Part shown: positions 42,488 to 50,439 of the stretch, piece after piece | Position numbering within the stretch: the stretch's first letter is position 1 | Layout: each line of letters begins with the position of its first letter | NCBI RefSeq assembly: GCF_049059935.1 | Contig: NZ_JBMGQR010000009.1 | Span: 36,503-100,502, forward strand | DNA length: 64,000 nucleotides | Origin: JAURVT01 sp049059935 | Lineage (GTDB): Bacteria; Actinomycetota; Actinomycetes; Propionibacteriales; Nocardioidaceae | Direction: 5' to 3' | Notes under the pieces: generated by a model | Told to the model about the DNA's origin: nothing | What the model saw: the letters and a program-made list of their open reading frames with translations, nothing else | Database searches by the model: none | Made by a program: the position numbers and the translations under genes

Positions 42488-43071
42488 GCGCCCGCGACGA
42501 CGTCCTGCGCCGCGTGCGGAGCGCGCTCGCGCAGGCCGACACGTCCCCGGTGACGGTGCCGCGCGGCTACCGCCAGGGCACCGTCGGCGACGTCGACCTG
42601 TTCGTCGAGCGGGTGGAGGACTACAAGGCCGTCGTCGTGCGCTGCTCGGCCGACGAGGTGGAGGCCCGGATCGCCGAGGCGCTGCCCGACGGCGCCCGCG
42701 TCGTCGTCCCGCCCGGTCTGCCCTGGCACGTCGAGGGAGCCGAGGAGGACCACGGCCTGACGTCCACCGAGCTCGACGACGTGGCCGCCGTGGTCACCGG
42801 CGCCACGTGCGGCATCGCGGTGACCGGCACGATCGTGCTGTCGCACGGGCCGGGGGAGGGCCGCCGCGTGGCGACCCTCGTCCCCGACCTGCACGTGTGC
42901 GTGGTGCGGGCCGACCAGGTGGTGGCCGACGTCCCCGACGCGGTCGCGACCCTCGACCCGTCCCGCCCGCAGACCTGGATCAGCGGGCCGTCCGCCACCA
43001 GCGACATCGAGCTGAACCGGGTGGAGGGCGTCCACGGCCCCCGCACCCTGCACGTCGTCGTCGTCGGCTAG
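42484..43071 (+). CDS. lutC: L-lactate utilization protein LutC/LldG
   Basis: 195 residues from a GTG overlapping the lutB stop. LUD-domain protein: TGATCGIAVTGTIVLSHGPGEGRR (first part TGATCGIAVTGTIVLSHGP), LVPDLHVCVVRADQVV and the hallmark end GPSATSDIELNRVEGVHGP. Third component of the lactate complex and last gene of the rhamnose operon. Its stop overlaps the convergent MFS stop by 4 bp, so no terminator fits between them. Confidence 0.93.
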   Translation: MSARDDVLRRVRSALAQADTSPVTVPRGYRQGTVGDVDLFVERVEDYKAVVVRCSADEVEARIAEALPDGARVVVPPGLPWHVEGAEEDHGLTSTELDDVAAVVTGATCGIAVTGTIVLSHGPGEGRRVATLVPDLHVCVVRADQVVADVPDAVATLDPSRPQTWISGPSATSDIELNRVEGVHGPRTLHVVVVG

Positions 43072-44486
43072 CCGCGGACCCTCGGGCGACCGGGGGCGAA
43101 GAGGGCGGCGACGGCGGCCACGGCCACGGACGCCGCGCCGACGAGGAGGGCCGGGCCGATCGCGCCGTCGTAGCCGGTCGGCGTGAAGGAGCCGTCCTTC
43201 GCCAGGAAGACCGCGGTGAGCAGGGCGACGCCGAGGGCGATGCCGAACTCGCGGATCGTGGCGTTGGCCGAGCTGGCGACCGCGAAGTCGTCCTCGGAGA
43301 TCCGGTCGAGCACGGCGATCGCACTGGGGGCGAACGTCAGGCCCATGCCCACGCCGGCCATCACGAAGGCGGGGACCAGCGAGCCGTAGGAGCTCGCGGA
43401 CTCCGTCAGCGCCGCCATCCAGACCAGCGACCCGGTCTGCAGCACCAGGCCGGTGACGAGCAGCGCCCGGATGCCGACGCGCGGCGCCAGCATCCCGGCG
43501 ATCGGGGCGACGACCATCGGTGCGGCGGTCCACGGCAGGGTGCGCAGGCCCGCCTCGAAGGGCGAGTACCCCATGACGACCTGCAGGTTCTGCGCCAGCA
43601 GGAACACGGCGCCGAACATGCCGAGCGTGAAGGTCAGGCCCACGACGTTGGCGACGCTGAACCCGCGCGAGGCGAACAGCCGCAGCGGCAGCACGGCGTC
43701 GACCCGATGCGAGGCGTGCCGGACGAACAGCGGCACCATGACGGCGGCGGCCACCAGCGGCAGCAGCACCTGCGGCGAGCCCCAGCCGTCGTCGTTGCCG
43801 TGCACGATGCCCCAGACGCCGAGGAACACCGCTCCGCCGAGCAGCACCGTGCCGCGCAGGTCGAGACGACGACGCGCGCCGTGGGACTCCTCCAGGGCCA
43901 GACGGGCGAGCGGCAGCGCCACGACGGCGACGGGCACGTTGAGCCAGAAGATCGCCTGCCACGAGATGCCGTCGACGACGGCCCCGCCGACGACCGGGCC
44001 GAGCGCGACGCCGAGGCCGGACACCGCGCCCCAGACGCCGATGGCCGCGGCGCGGCGCGCCTCGGGCACGGCGGCCGCCAGCAGCGTCAGCGACAGCGGC
44101 ATCAGCGCCGCGGCGCCGAGACCCTGCAGGGCGCGGGCGACGATCAGCTGCTCGGGGCCGCTCGACAGCGCCGCACCGATGGAGGCGATGGTGAACAGCG
44201 CGATGCCGGCGAGGAAGACGCGTCGCCGTCCGAGCCGGTCGCCGAGGCTCGACGCGGTGAGCATGAACGTCGCGAAGGTCAGCGTGTACGCGTTGACGAA
44301 CCACTGCAGCTGGCCGACCGAGGCGGACAGGTCGGCGCTGACGACGGGCAGCGCGCTCGTCATCACCAGGTTGTCGAGGGTGGCCATGAACATCGGCAGC
44401 GAGGCCGCGACGAGCACGAGCCAGGTGGGTGGACGACGTCGCGGCGTCGCCCCCGCGTCGGGGCGGGCGGGTGAGGTGACGGTCAT
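43068..44486 (-). CDS. MFS transporter, DHA2 (14-TMS) drug-exporter type
   Basis: 472 residues from ATG 44486 with GGAGC before it. Motifs: FMATLDNLVMTSALPVV in helix 1 (motif D1 'lDxTvvnvAlP'), GDRLGRRRVFLAG (motif A), ARALQGLGAAALMPLS (motif B) and GVALGPVVGGAVVD (motif C, antiporter). Predicts proton-driven export of a hydrophobic compound. Divergent from a TetR regulator with a 25-bp palindrome between, covering its own likely promoter (TTGACA at 44578-44583 on the minus strand). Natural substrate unknown. Confidence 0.9.
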   Translation of the reverse strand: MTVTSPARPDAGATPRRRPPTWLVLVAASLPMFMATLDNLVMTSALPVVSADLSASVGQLQWFVNAYTLTFATFMLTASSLGDRLGRRRVFLAGIALFTIASIGAALSSGPEQLIVARALQGLGAAALMPLSLTLLAAAVPEARRAAAIGVWGAVSGLGVALGPVVGGAVVDGISWQAIFWLNVPVAVVALPLARLALEESHGARRRLDLRGTVLLGGAVFLGVWGIVHGNDDGWGSPQVLLPLVAAAVMVPLFVRHASHRVDAVLPLRLFASRGFSVANVVGLTFTLGMFGAVFLLAQNLQVVMGYSPFEAGLRTLPWTAAPMVVAPIAGMLAPRVGIRALLVTGLVLQTGSLVWMAALTESASSYGSLVPAFVMAGVGMGLTFAPSAIAVLDRISEDDFAVASSANATIREFGIALGVALLTAVFLAKDGSFTPTGYDGAIGPALLVGAASVAVAAVAALFAPGRPRVRG

Positions 44487-44540
44487 GGTCGCTCCAGGTG
44501 AGGCGCCGGGGTGGCGAGGACTGCAAGAAGGCATCGGATG

Positions 44541-44565
44541 ATTACTTAAGGGGACGTTAAGTAAT
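44541..44565. promoter_or_regulatory. TetR operator between divergent exporter and regulator
   Basis: ATTACTTAA (44541-44549) and its exact complement TTAAGTAAT (44557-44565) flank a 7-nt centre. On the minus strand TTGACA (44578-44583) is followed 17-18 nt later by TTAACG/TAACGT, so the palindrome covers the exporter's -10. It also covers where a -35 for the plus-strand regulator would lie. The AT-rich palindrome stands out in this GC-rich sequence. Confidence 0.85.
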
Positions 44566-44585
44566 GAACTGATAACCTGTCAAGC

Positions 44586-45191
44586 GTGAGTCCGTCAGCG
44601 AGCCCGGAGAAGACCACCCGCATGGGTGCGGCGGACCGACGCGCGCTCGTCCTCGCGGCCGCCACCCGCGCCTTCGCCCAGGACGGGTACGCCGGCACCA
44701 GCACCGACGCGATCGCCCGCGAGGCGTCGGTGTCGCAGCCGTACGTCGTGCGGATCTTCGGCAGCAAGCTCGACCTGTTCCTCGAGGTGCTCGACGGTGC
44801 CGCCGAGCGCATCCGGGCCGCGTTCGAGGCCGAGGTCGCCCGGGCGCCGTTCGACCCCGACGACCAGGAGGACTGGGGTCGGCTGGGGGCGGTCTACTCC
44901 GGGCTCCTCACCGACCGCGACCACCTGCTCGTGCTCATGCACGGCTTCACCGCGTCCGCCGTGCCCGAGATCGGTCGGCACGCCCGTCGGGCGATGGGAC
45001 GCATCCACCGCGACCTGACCGCGACCGGCGCCACCCAGGACCAGGTCCGCGCGTTCATCGCCCACGGGATGCTGCTCAACGTGATGATCGCGATCGAGGC
45101 CCCCCAGCACGTCGGCGAGGACGCCGACGTCGACGCGCTCAGCGCCTGCGCGTTCGACGGCAACCTCGACGCGGAGCTGTTCGGCGCCTGA
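44586..45191 (+). CDS. TetR/AcrR-family transcriptional regulator
   Basis: 201 residues from GTG 44586; an ATG at 44622 is the alternative. The N-terminal helix-turn-helix is textbook: RALVLAAATRAFAQDGYAG, TSTDAIAREASVSQPYVVRI, FGSKLDLFLEVLD. The C-terminal ligand domain is unassigned. It is divergent from an MFS exporter across a shared operator, the usual arrangement for a drug-sensing repressor controlling itself and its pump. GATAAC (44571-44576) ends 9 nt before the GTG, with no ribosome site, so the message may be leaderless. Confidence 0.9.
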   Translation: MSPSASPEKTTRMGAADRRALVLAAATRAFAQDGYAGTSTDAIAREASVSQPYVVRIFGSKLDLFLEVLDGAAERIRAAFEAEVARAPFDPDDQEDWGRLGAVYSGLLTDRDHLLVLMHGFTASAVPEIGRHARRAMGRIHRDLTATGATQDQVRAFIAHGMLLNVMIAIEAPQHVGEDADVDALSACAFDGNLDAELFGA

Positions 45192-45240
45192 GGCGCACCG
45201 GTGGTCCACGTCACGGGCGGGGCGGGGTGTGACCTGCGCC

Positions 45241-45261
45241 CTGACGGTTGTGTGCCGTCAG
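45241..45261 (+). promoter_or_regulatory. Inverted repeat upstream of the second MFS gene
   Basis: CTGACGG and CCGTCAG (45241-45247, 45255-45261) form a 7-bp dyad with a 7-nt centre, 48 nt before the MFS start. It is followed by a TACCGT (-10-like) sequence. It may be an operator or a small hairpin; no regulator is identified. Confidence 0.4.
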
Positions 45262-45308
45262 CAACTACCGTGGGGTCTTCCCCCGTCACCCCTGCTCCGA
45301 GGAGACCC

Positions 45309-46748
45309 GTGCGCCGCCGGTCCTACCGCACCACGTTCGCCGTCCTCACCGTGTCGGTGATGTCGTACGCGCTGGTCCAGTCCATGACGGTGCCGACGCT
45401 GCCGCTGCTGCAGACCGAGCTGGGCACCACCCAGAGCGCGGTCACCTGGGTGCTCACCGCACAGCTGCTCGCCGCCGCGATCTCCACGCCGATCCTCGGT
45501 CGGGTCGGCGACGCCGTCGGCAAGAACCGGATGCTCGTCGTCGCCGTGGGCGCGCTCGCCGTCGGGTCGGTCGTGGCCGCGCTCGCGACGCACATCGGCG
45601 TCCTGATCGGCGCCCGCGTCATCCAGGGCGTCGGCGGCGGCGTGATCCCGCTGGCCTTCGGCATCATCCGCGACGAGGTGCCCGAGAAGCACCGCTCGAT
45701 GGCGATCAGCGTGGTCTCCTCGCTGCTGGCCGTGGGGTTCGGCATCGGCATCGTCGTCGCCGGCCCCATCCTCGACGTGCTCGGCTTCCACTGGCTCTTC
45801 GTGCTCCCCGCGATCGTGGCCACCCTCGCGGCCGTGGCCGCGTTCGTGCTCGTCCCCGAGTCGCCGGTGCGCACCCCCGGCGGCGTCAGCCTGCTGCCCG
45901 CGGTGCTGCTCGCGGGGTGGCTGTCGAGCTTCCTGCTCGCCGTCAGCCAGGGTCCGGCCTGGGGCTGGACGTCGCCCGGCGTGCTGGGCCTGCTCGTCGC
46001 CGCGGTGGTGCTGACGCTCGCCTGGGTGCGCTCGGAGCAGCGTGCCCGCGTCCCGGTCGTCGACCTGACGATGATGCGTCGTCGCCCGGTCTGGGCCGCC
46101 AACCTCGTGGCGCTGCTGGTGGGCGTCTCGATGTACGCCTCGTTCGGCTTCGTCCCCCAGCTCGTGCAGACCCCGTCCGCGTCGGGCTGGGGCCTCGGCG
46201 CCACCGTGACGCAGGCCGGCCTGGTCATGCTGCCGAGCGCCGCCGCCACCTTCGTGGCCGGTCTCGTCGCCACCCCGCTGGCCCGCCTGTTCGGGCCGAA
46301 GCCGATGGTCATCGCCTCGTGCATGATCGGCGCGGTCGGCCTGCTGTCCACCGCGCTGGTCCACGACACGCTCGTGCAGACCGCGATCGGCGCGGGCATC
46401 GCCAGCGTCGGCGTGGGTCTGGTCTTCGCGCTGCTCGCCAACCTCGTCGTGGCGGCCGTCCCGGCCGAGCAGACCGGCGTCGCGAGCGGCATGAACGCCA
46501 ACGTGCGCACCATCGGCGGAGCGGTCGGCTCGGCGATGGCCACGAGCATCGTCACCGCCCAGGTGCTGCCGAACGGACTCACCGCCGAGATCGGCTACAC
46601 CGTGACGTTCGTCGTGCTCGCGGTCGTCATGGCGTCGGCCGGGCTCGCCGGGTTCCTGGTGCCGGGCGCCGCCGCCGACCGGGCCGCGGCGCAGGCAGCG
46701 GCCCGCGTCGACGAGCCCGCGCGCCCCACCGAGGACGTCGCGGCCTGA
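45309..46748 (+). CDS. MFS transporter, DHA2-like exporter
   Basis: 479 residues from GTG 45309, which has GAGGAG just upstream. Motifs TVPTLPLLQTELGTTQSAVTW in helices 1-2 (quoted part TVPTLPLLQTEL), GRVGDAVGKNRMLV (motif A), GARVIQGVGGGVIPLAFG (motif B) and GIGIVVAGPILD (motif C). About 14 helices, with a charged C-terminal tail. Not in an operon with tetR: 117 bp separate them and contain their own promoter-like elements, though readthrough from tetR is possible. Substrate unknown. Confidence 0.88.
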   Translation: MRRRSYRTTFAVLTVSVMSYALVQSMTVPTLPLLQTELGTTQSAVTWVLTAQLLAAAISTPILGRVGDAVGKNRMLVVAVGALAVGSVVAALATHIGVLIGARVIQGVGGGVIPLAFGIIRDEVPEKHRSMAISVVSSLLAVGFGIGIVVAGPILDVLGFHWLFVLPAIVATLAAVAAFVLVPESPVRTPGGVSLLPAVLLAGWLSSFLLAVSQGPAWGWTSPGVLGLLVAAVVLTLAWVRSEQRARVPVVDLTMMRRRPVWAANLVALLVGVSMYASFGFVPQLVQTPSASGWGLGATVTQAGLVMLPSAAATFVAGLVATPLARLFGPKPMVIASCMIGAVGLLSTALVHDTLVQTAIGAGIASVGVGLVFALLANLVVAAVPAEQTGVASGMNANVRTIGGAVGSAMATSIVTAQVLPNGLTAEIGYTVTFVVLAVVMASAGLAGFLVPGAAADRAAAQAAARVDEPARPTEDVAA

Positions 46749-46751
46749 TCC

Positions 46752-47744
46752 TCAGCCGGCCGTGACGAGCCGGTGCCGCGCGAGCCAGTCGTCGAGCCGC
46801 GCGTACGCGGCCTCACGGGGCTCGGCGAGCGACAGGAACACGTCGTGGCGCGCGTCGGCGATCGGCACGACGGTGGTCTCGCCGCCGAGGCAGCCGGCCC
46901 AGCGGGCGATCTGGCGCACGTCGAGGACGGTGTCGGCGCGGTCGCTCTCGTCGCTGTAGCGCGAGGAGTAGTGCGTCTTGTCCGAGCGCAGCACCAGGGA
47001 CGGCACGCCCACGTCGAGCCCGCGGTGCAGGCGCGCGTGGCCGCGGCGGACGGCGTTCAGCCAGCCGACCGTCACCGGGAAGCCCTCGAGGGGCTTGAGG
47101 GCGACGTCGAAGTCCCACTCGCCGGTGCCGCTGGTGTGCAGCGTCGGGCCGTAGAGGCTCTCGGGCAGGTCGAGGGCACGCAGCGGCGTGACGCGGGCGA
47201 CGCCCTGCAGCGCGAACGTGACCGGTCCGCGCATGACGGGCTTGCCCTGCAGGTCGAACCACGGGCTGTTCAGCACCAGCCCCGCGACGGGGGCGGTGCG
47301 CCCGGCGCGGCGGCGTCGGTCGAGCCAGAGCGGGAGGATCAGCCCACCGGTCGAGTGCGCCATCGCCGTCACCGGCAGGTCCGGGTGCTCGGCCGCGACG
47401 ATCGCCAGGGACGCGTCGAGCTCGGCGTCGTACTGCTCGAGGTCGGACGTGTAGTGGGCGGTCTGCCCGGGGCGACGCGCGCGTCCGCACTTGCGCAGGT
47501 CGAGCGCGTAGAACCCCAGGCCGCGCGCGGCGCAGAAGTCGGCCAGGGCGGTCTGGAAGAAGTAGTCCGAGAAGCCGTGGACGTAGAGCACCGCCCCGTC
47601 GACGGCCTCGCCGTCGCGCGGGGTGCGGCGCACCAGGACGGCGGCGACGTCGCCCTCGCCGTCGGGGTCGGCGCCCAGCTCGATCGTGTGCTGCTCGTAG
47701 CCGTCGCCGAGGACGTCGGGCTCCCAGGTGGTGGTGCGGGTCAT
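46752..47744 (-). CDS. Alpha/beta hydrolase (serine aminopeptidase/lysophospholipase-like)
   Basis: 330 residues from ATG 47744. The fold is clear: VLYVHGFSDYFFQTALADF (oxyanion strand), FYALDLRKCGRA, nucleophile elbow AHSTGG near residue 140, and a late PIADARHDVFLSLAE with the Asp/His region. Resembles monoacylglycerol-lipase-like 'hydrolase_4' enzymes acting on acyl esters. No signal peptide, so cytoplasmic. Lies 3 bp from the convergent MFS stop; no operon partner. Substrate undetermined. Confidence 0.85.
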   Translation of the reverse strand: MTRTTTWEPDVLGDGYEQHTIELGADPDGEGDVAAVLVRRTPRDGEAVDGAVLYVHGFSDYFFQTALADFCAARGLGFYALDLRKCGRARRPGQTAHYTSDLEQYDAELDASLAIVAAEHPDLPVTAMAHSTGGLILPLWLDRRRRAGRTAPVAGLVLNSPWFDLQGKPVMRGPVTFALQGVARVTPLRALDLPESLYGPTLHTSGTGEWDFDVALKPLEGFPVTVGWLNAVRRGHARLHRGLDVGVPSLVLRSDKTHYSSRYSDESDRADTVLDVRQIARWAGCLGGETTVVPIADARHDVFLSLAEPREAAYARLDDWLARHRLVTAG

Positions 47745-47847
47745 GGGTCCATCATCGTGCACCGGCCACCGGTCGCGCTTGACCCCCGACGACAACGGCT
47801 TGACCGGGGACGACAGGTGGTTCACGCGTGCGTGACCCTCAGGACCC

Positions 47848-47875
47848 TTGCCTGGCGGGCGGACCGACCTACTGT
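47848..47875 (+). promoter_or_regulatory. Leaderless promoter of the flavoprotein gene
   Basis: TTGCCT (47848-47853), 16-nt spacer, TACTGT (47870-47875), and the GTG start at 47882 lies 7 nt beyond the -10, where transcription should begin. There is no ribosome site. The -10 is identical to that of the rhamnose operon. Confidence 0.7.
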
Positions 47876-47881
47876 GTTGAC

Positions 47882-49564
47882 GTGAGCGAGACCGTCACCC
47901 CACCGATGCCCGCGATCGTGCTCGTCTCCGGCGAGCACGGCGACCACCTGCGCGAGGCGTTCGCGCGCTACGAGCGTGAGTACGACCTGCACGTCGCCCG
48001 GTCCAGCCAGGAGGCGATGGACGTCACCGCCGCCGTCCGCGCGGCCGGCGGCACCGTCTGCCTCTACGTCTCGGACTCCCGGCTCCCCGACGACCACGTG
48101 CTGCGCGCGATCGGGCGCTGGCGGGCCGAGGTGCCCACGGCGCGCCGGATGATCGCCGCCCACTTCGACCACTTCGTCGCCGACGCCCCCGGGCTGCGCG
48201 AGGCGATGGCCAAGGGCAAGTACGACGCCTACCTGCTGATGCCGCGCGGCGTGCGCGACGAGGAGTTCCACCACGCCCTGACCGACCTGCTGTCGGACTG
48301 GGGCTCGACGGTCCCCGACCCCGAGGTGGTGTCGGTCAAGATCGTCTCCCCGGTGCGCGACGCGCTGACGCTCGCCATCGGCGACTACCTGTCGCGGATG
48401 GGCATGCCGAGCCGGGTCTACGACCCCGAGAGCGACGTCGGCCGCCACATGCGCGAGCTGCACGGCCTCGTCGACGCCTCCTACCCGCTGGTGTTCGCGC
48501 ACGGACGGACGCCGGTCGCCGCCACGTCGGTGCGCGACGTGGCGGTGTCGATCTACGGACGTCCCGACGAGATCGAGGTGGACGACGTCGTCGACCTCGC
48601 CGTCGTCGGCGCCGGCCCGGCCGGGCTCGCCGCGGCGGTCTACGGCGCGTCCGAGGGGTTGTCGACGGTGGTGCTCGAGGCCGAGGCCATCGGCGGCCAG
48701 GCCGGCACCAGCTCGATGATCCGCAACTACCTGGGCTTCCCGCGCGGCATCTCGGGCATGCGGCTGTCCCAGCGGGCGCGCAACCAGGCGCTGCGGTTCG
48801 GCACCCGGTTCTTCACCGGCTGGACCGTCGACTCGCTCGTGCCCGGCGGCGACGGCGAGCCGCACGTCCTGCACACCGCGGGCGGCGAGCTGCGGGCGCG
48901 CGCGGTGATCGTCTCGACGGGCGTCGCGTACCGCAAGCTCGGCGTGGCCCCGCTGGAGGACCTCGTCGGCGCGGGCGTCAACTACGGTGCCGCGCTCACC
49001 GCCGCCCGCGAGATGGACGGCGCCGACGTCTTCGTGGTCGGCGGTGGCAACTCGGCGGGACAGGCGGCCGTCCACCTGGCGCGGTCCGCGCGGTCGGTGA
49101 CGATCGTGGTCCGGCGCCCGTCGCTGGAGGAGACGATGTCGTCGTACCTGGTGGAGGAGATCCGCTGGAGCCCGCGCATCGAGGTGCGCACGTGCACCCG
49201 CGTGGTCGACGGCGGCGGCTCCCCGCGCCTGGAGCACCTGGTGCTCGAGGACGTGCGCGACGGCAGCGTCGAGAAGGTCGCGGCCCAGGGGCTGTTCCTG
49301 CTCCTCGGCGCCGAGCCGCACTGCGACTGGCTGCCCTCGTCGCTGGCCCGCGACGAGCGGGGGTTCGTCCTCACCGGCCGCGACGTGCCGCAGGACCGCT
49401 GGACCGACGGCCGTCCGCCGGCCAACCTCGCCACGACCGTCCCCGGCGTCTTCGCCGTCGGCGACATCCGCGCCGGGTCGATGAAGCGCGTCGCCGCGGC
49501 CAGCGGCGAGGGGGCGTCGGCGGTGCCGCTCGTCCACGCCCACCTGGCGCCCGCCCCCGACTGA
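47882..49564 (+). CDS. Fused response-regulator-like / thioredoxin-reductase-like flavoprotein lacking CxxC
   Basis: 560 residues from GTG 47882; ATG 47906 is possible. Residues about 10-150 look like a receiver-type domain (IVLVSGEHGDHLREAF, LYVSDSRLPDDHVLRAIG). Residues about 155-230 are a thioredoxin/glutaredoxin-like fold without Cys. The rest is a class II flavoprotein reductase: FAD site VVGAGPAGLAAAVYGASEG, GGQAGTSSMIRNYLGFP, and NAD(P)H site FVVGGGNSAGQAAVHLA. The redox pair CATC of thioredoxin reductase is replaced (NYGAALTAAREMDG), so disulfide reduction is unlikely. It probably transfers electrons to another acceptor. Role unknown; leaderless expression is likely. Confidence 0.85.
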   Translation: MSETVTPPMPAIVLVSGEHGDHLREAFARYEREYDLHVARSSQEAMDVTAAVRAAGGTVCLYVSDSRLPDDHVLRAIGRWRAEVPTARRMIAAHFDHFVADAPGLREAMAKGKYDAYLLMPRGVRDEEFHHALTDLLSDWGSTVPDPEVVSVKIVSPVRDALTLAIGDYLSRMGMPSRVYDPESDVGRHMRELHGLVDASYPLVFAHGRTPVAATSVRDVAVSIYGRPDEIEVDDVVDLAVVGAGPAGLAAAVYGASEGLSTVVLEAEAIGGQAGTSSMIRNYLGFPRGISGMRLSQRARNQALRFGTRFFTGWTVDSLVPGGDGEPHVLHTAGGELRARAVIVSTGVAYRKLGVAPLEDLVGAGVNYGAALTAAREMDGADVFVVGGGNSAGQAAVHLARSARSVTIVVRRPSLEETMSSYLVEEIRWSPRIEVRTCTRVVDGGGSPRLEHLVLEDVRDGSVEKVAAQGLFLLLGAEPHCDWLPSSLARDERGFVLTGRDVPQDRWTDGRPPANLATTVPGVFAVGDIRAGSMKRVAAASGEGASAVPLVHAHLAPAPD

Positions 49565-49605
49565 TCCGGGCGGGCGCCGTGGACCGCCCTCGTAGGCTCG
49601 GCGGG

Positions 49606-50331
49606 GTGAGGCGATCCTGGGGCACCGTGACGGCCGGCGCGGCGGCGTGCGCGCTGCTCGCGGCCTGCGCGCCCGCCGAGCGCGAGGTGGCCCGCGACGA
49701 GGTGCCGGCCCCGTCGGCCACCACCACCGCGCCGACGACACCGCCCACGACGGCGCCGCCGACCACGCCCGCGACCACCGCCGCACCCGCCGTCGCCGGT
49801 CCCGTCCCGAGCGACGGCGCACCCGCCCGCGCGCGGATCCGCGTGAGGTCGGCCGGTGTCGACGACCTCGTCGTCGTGCCCTACGAGGGCCGCACCGACG
49901 ACGCCGTCGGCACGAGGATCCAGGACGGCGGCGTGGCGGCCAGCCCGCACGGACCCGAGGGTGGCGTCGGCCCCGGCGGCATCGGCAACTACCAGGTGAC
50001 CGCGCACCGGCTCTCGTCCACCAAGGCGTTCCTCGACCTGCCCGACACCGACGTGGGCGACCAGGTCGCCGTCGAGTCCGGCGGCACCACCTACGTCTAC
50101 CGGATCACCGAGACGCGCAGGACCTCGTTCCGCAGCCCCGCGTCGCTGGCCGCCCAGCGTGCGGCCGTGCCCGGCCGTCCGGGCGTCGAGCCCACCCGGG
50201 CGATGATCACGCTGTCGACCTGCGCCACCCCCGAGGACCACGCCGAGGGCAACTACTGGTCCGACGAGTTCAAGAACCCCGAGCACCGCATCGACAAGAT
50301 CGGCGTCCTCGTCCGCACCACCCCCGCCTGA
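49606..50331 (+). CDS. Sortase-family protein with lipoprotein signal
   Basis: 241 residues from GTG 49606. The N-terminus has a lipobox-like LAAC (Cys near residue 21), then a Thr/Pro-rich linker (SATTTAPTTPPTTAPPTTP). The C-terminal domain, about 155 residues, has the sortase triad: His in NYQVTAHRLSSTKAF, Cys in ITLSTCATPE, and Arg in NPEHRID. Overall it resembles actinobacterial class E/F sortases, but with a lipid anchor instead of a plain transmembrane helix. No LPxTG-type substrate gene is nearby. TAGGCT (49593-49598) just upstream could be its -10, giving a very short leader. Confidence 0.78.
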   Translation: MRRSWGTVTAGAAACALLAACAPAEREVARDEVPAPSATTTAPTTPPTTAPPTTPATTAAPAVAGPVPSDGAPARARIRVRSAGVDDLVVVPYEGRTDDAVGTRIQDGGVAASPHGPEGGVGPGGIGNYQVTAHRLSSTKAFLDLPDTDVGDQVAVESGGTTYVYRITETRRTSFRSPASLAAQRAAVPGRPGVEPTRAMITLSTCATPEDHAEGNYWSDEFKNPEHRIDKIGVLVRTTPA

Positions 50332-50356
50332 CGCCCCACCCGCCGGCCCCGCGCGT

Positions 50357-50413
50357 CGAGGTCCGAGTCGTGCAACGCATCACGTGCTGATGCGTTGCAC
50401 GACCCGGACCTCG
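50357..50413. terminator. Large bidirectional hairpin terminator
   Basis: A 16-bp perfect inner stem (50367-50382 with 50388-50403, GTCGTGCAACGCATCA, 5-nt loop) is extended by a 9-bp outer stem (50357-50365 with 50405-50413) across one mismatched pair. Total 25 bp. It lies between the convergent sortase and aceE stops and can serve both strands. Confidence 0.85.
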
Positions 50414-50439
50414 GCGGGGGCCGGGTGGCGTGCCGGGTG

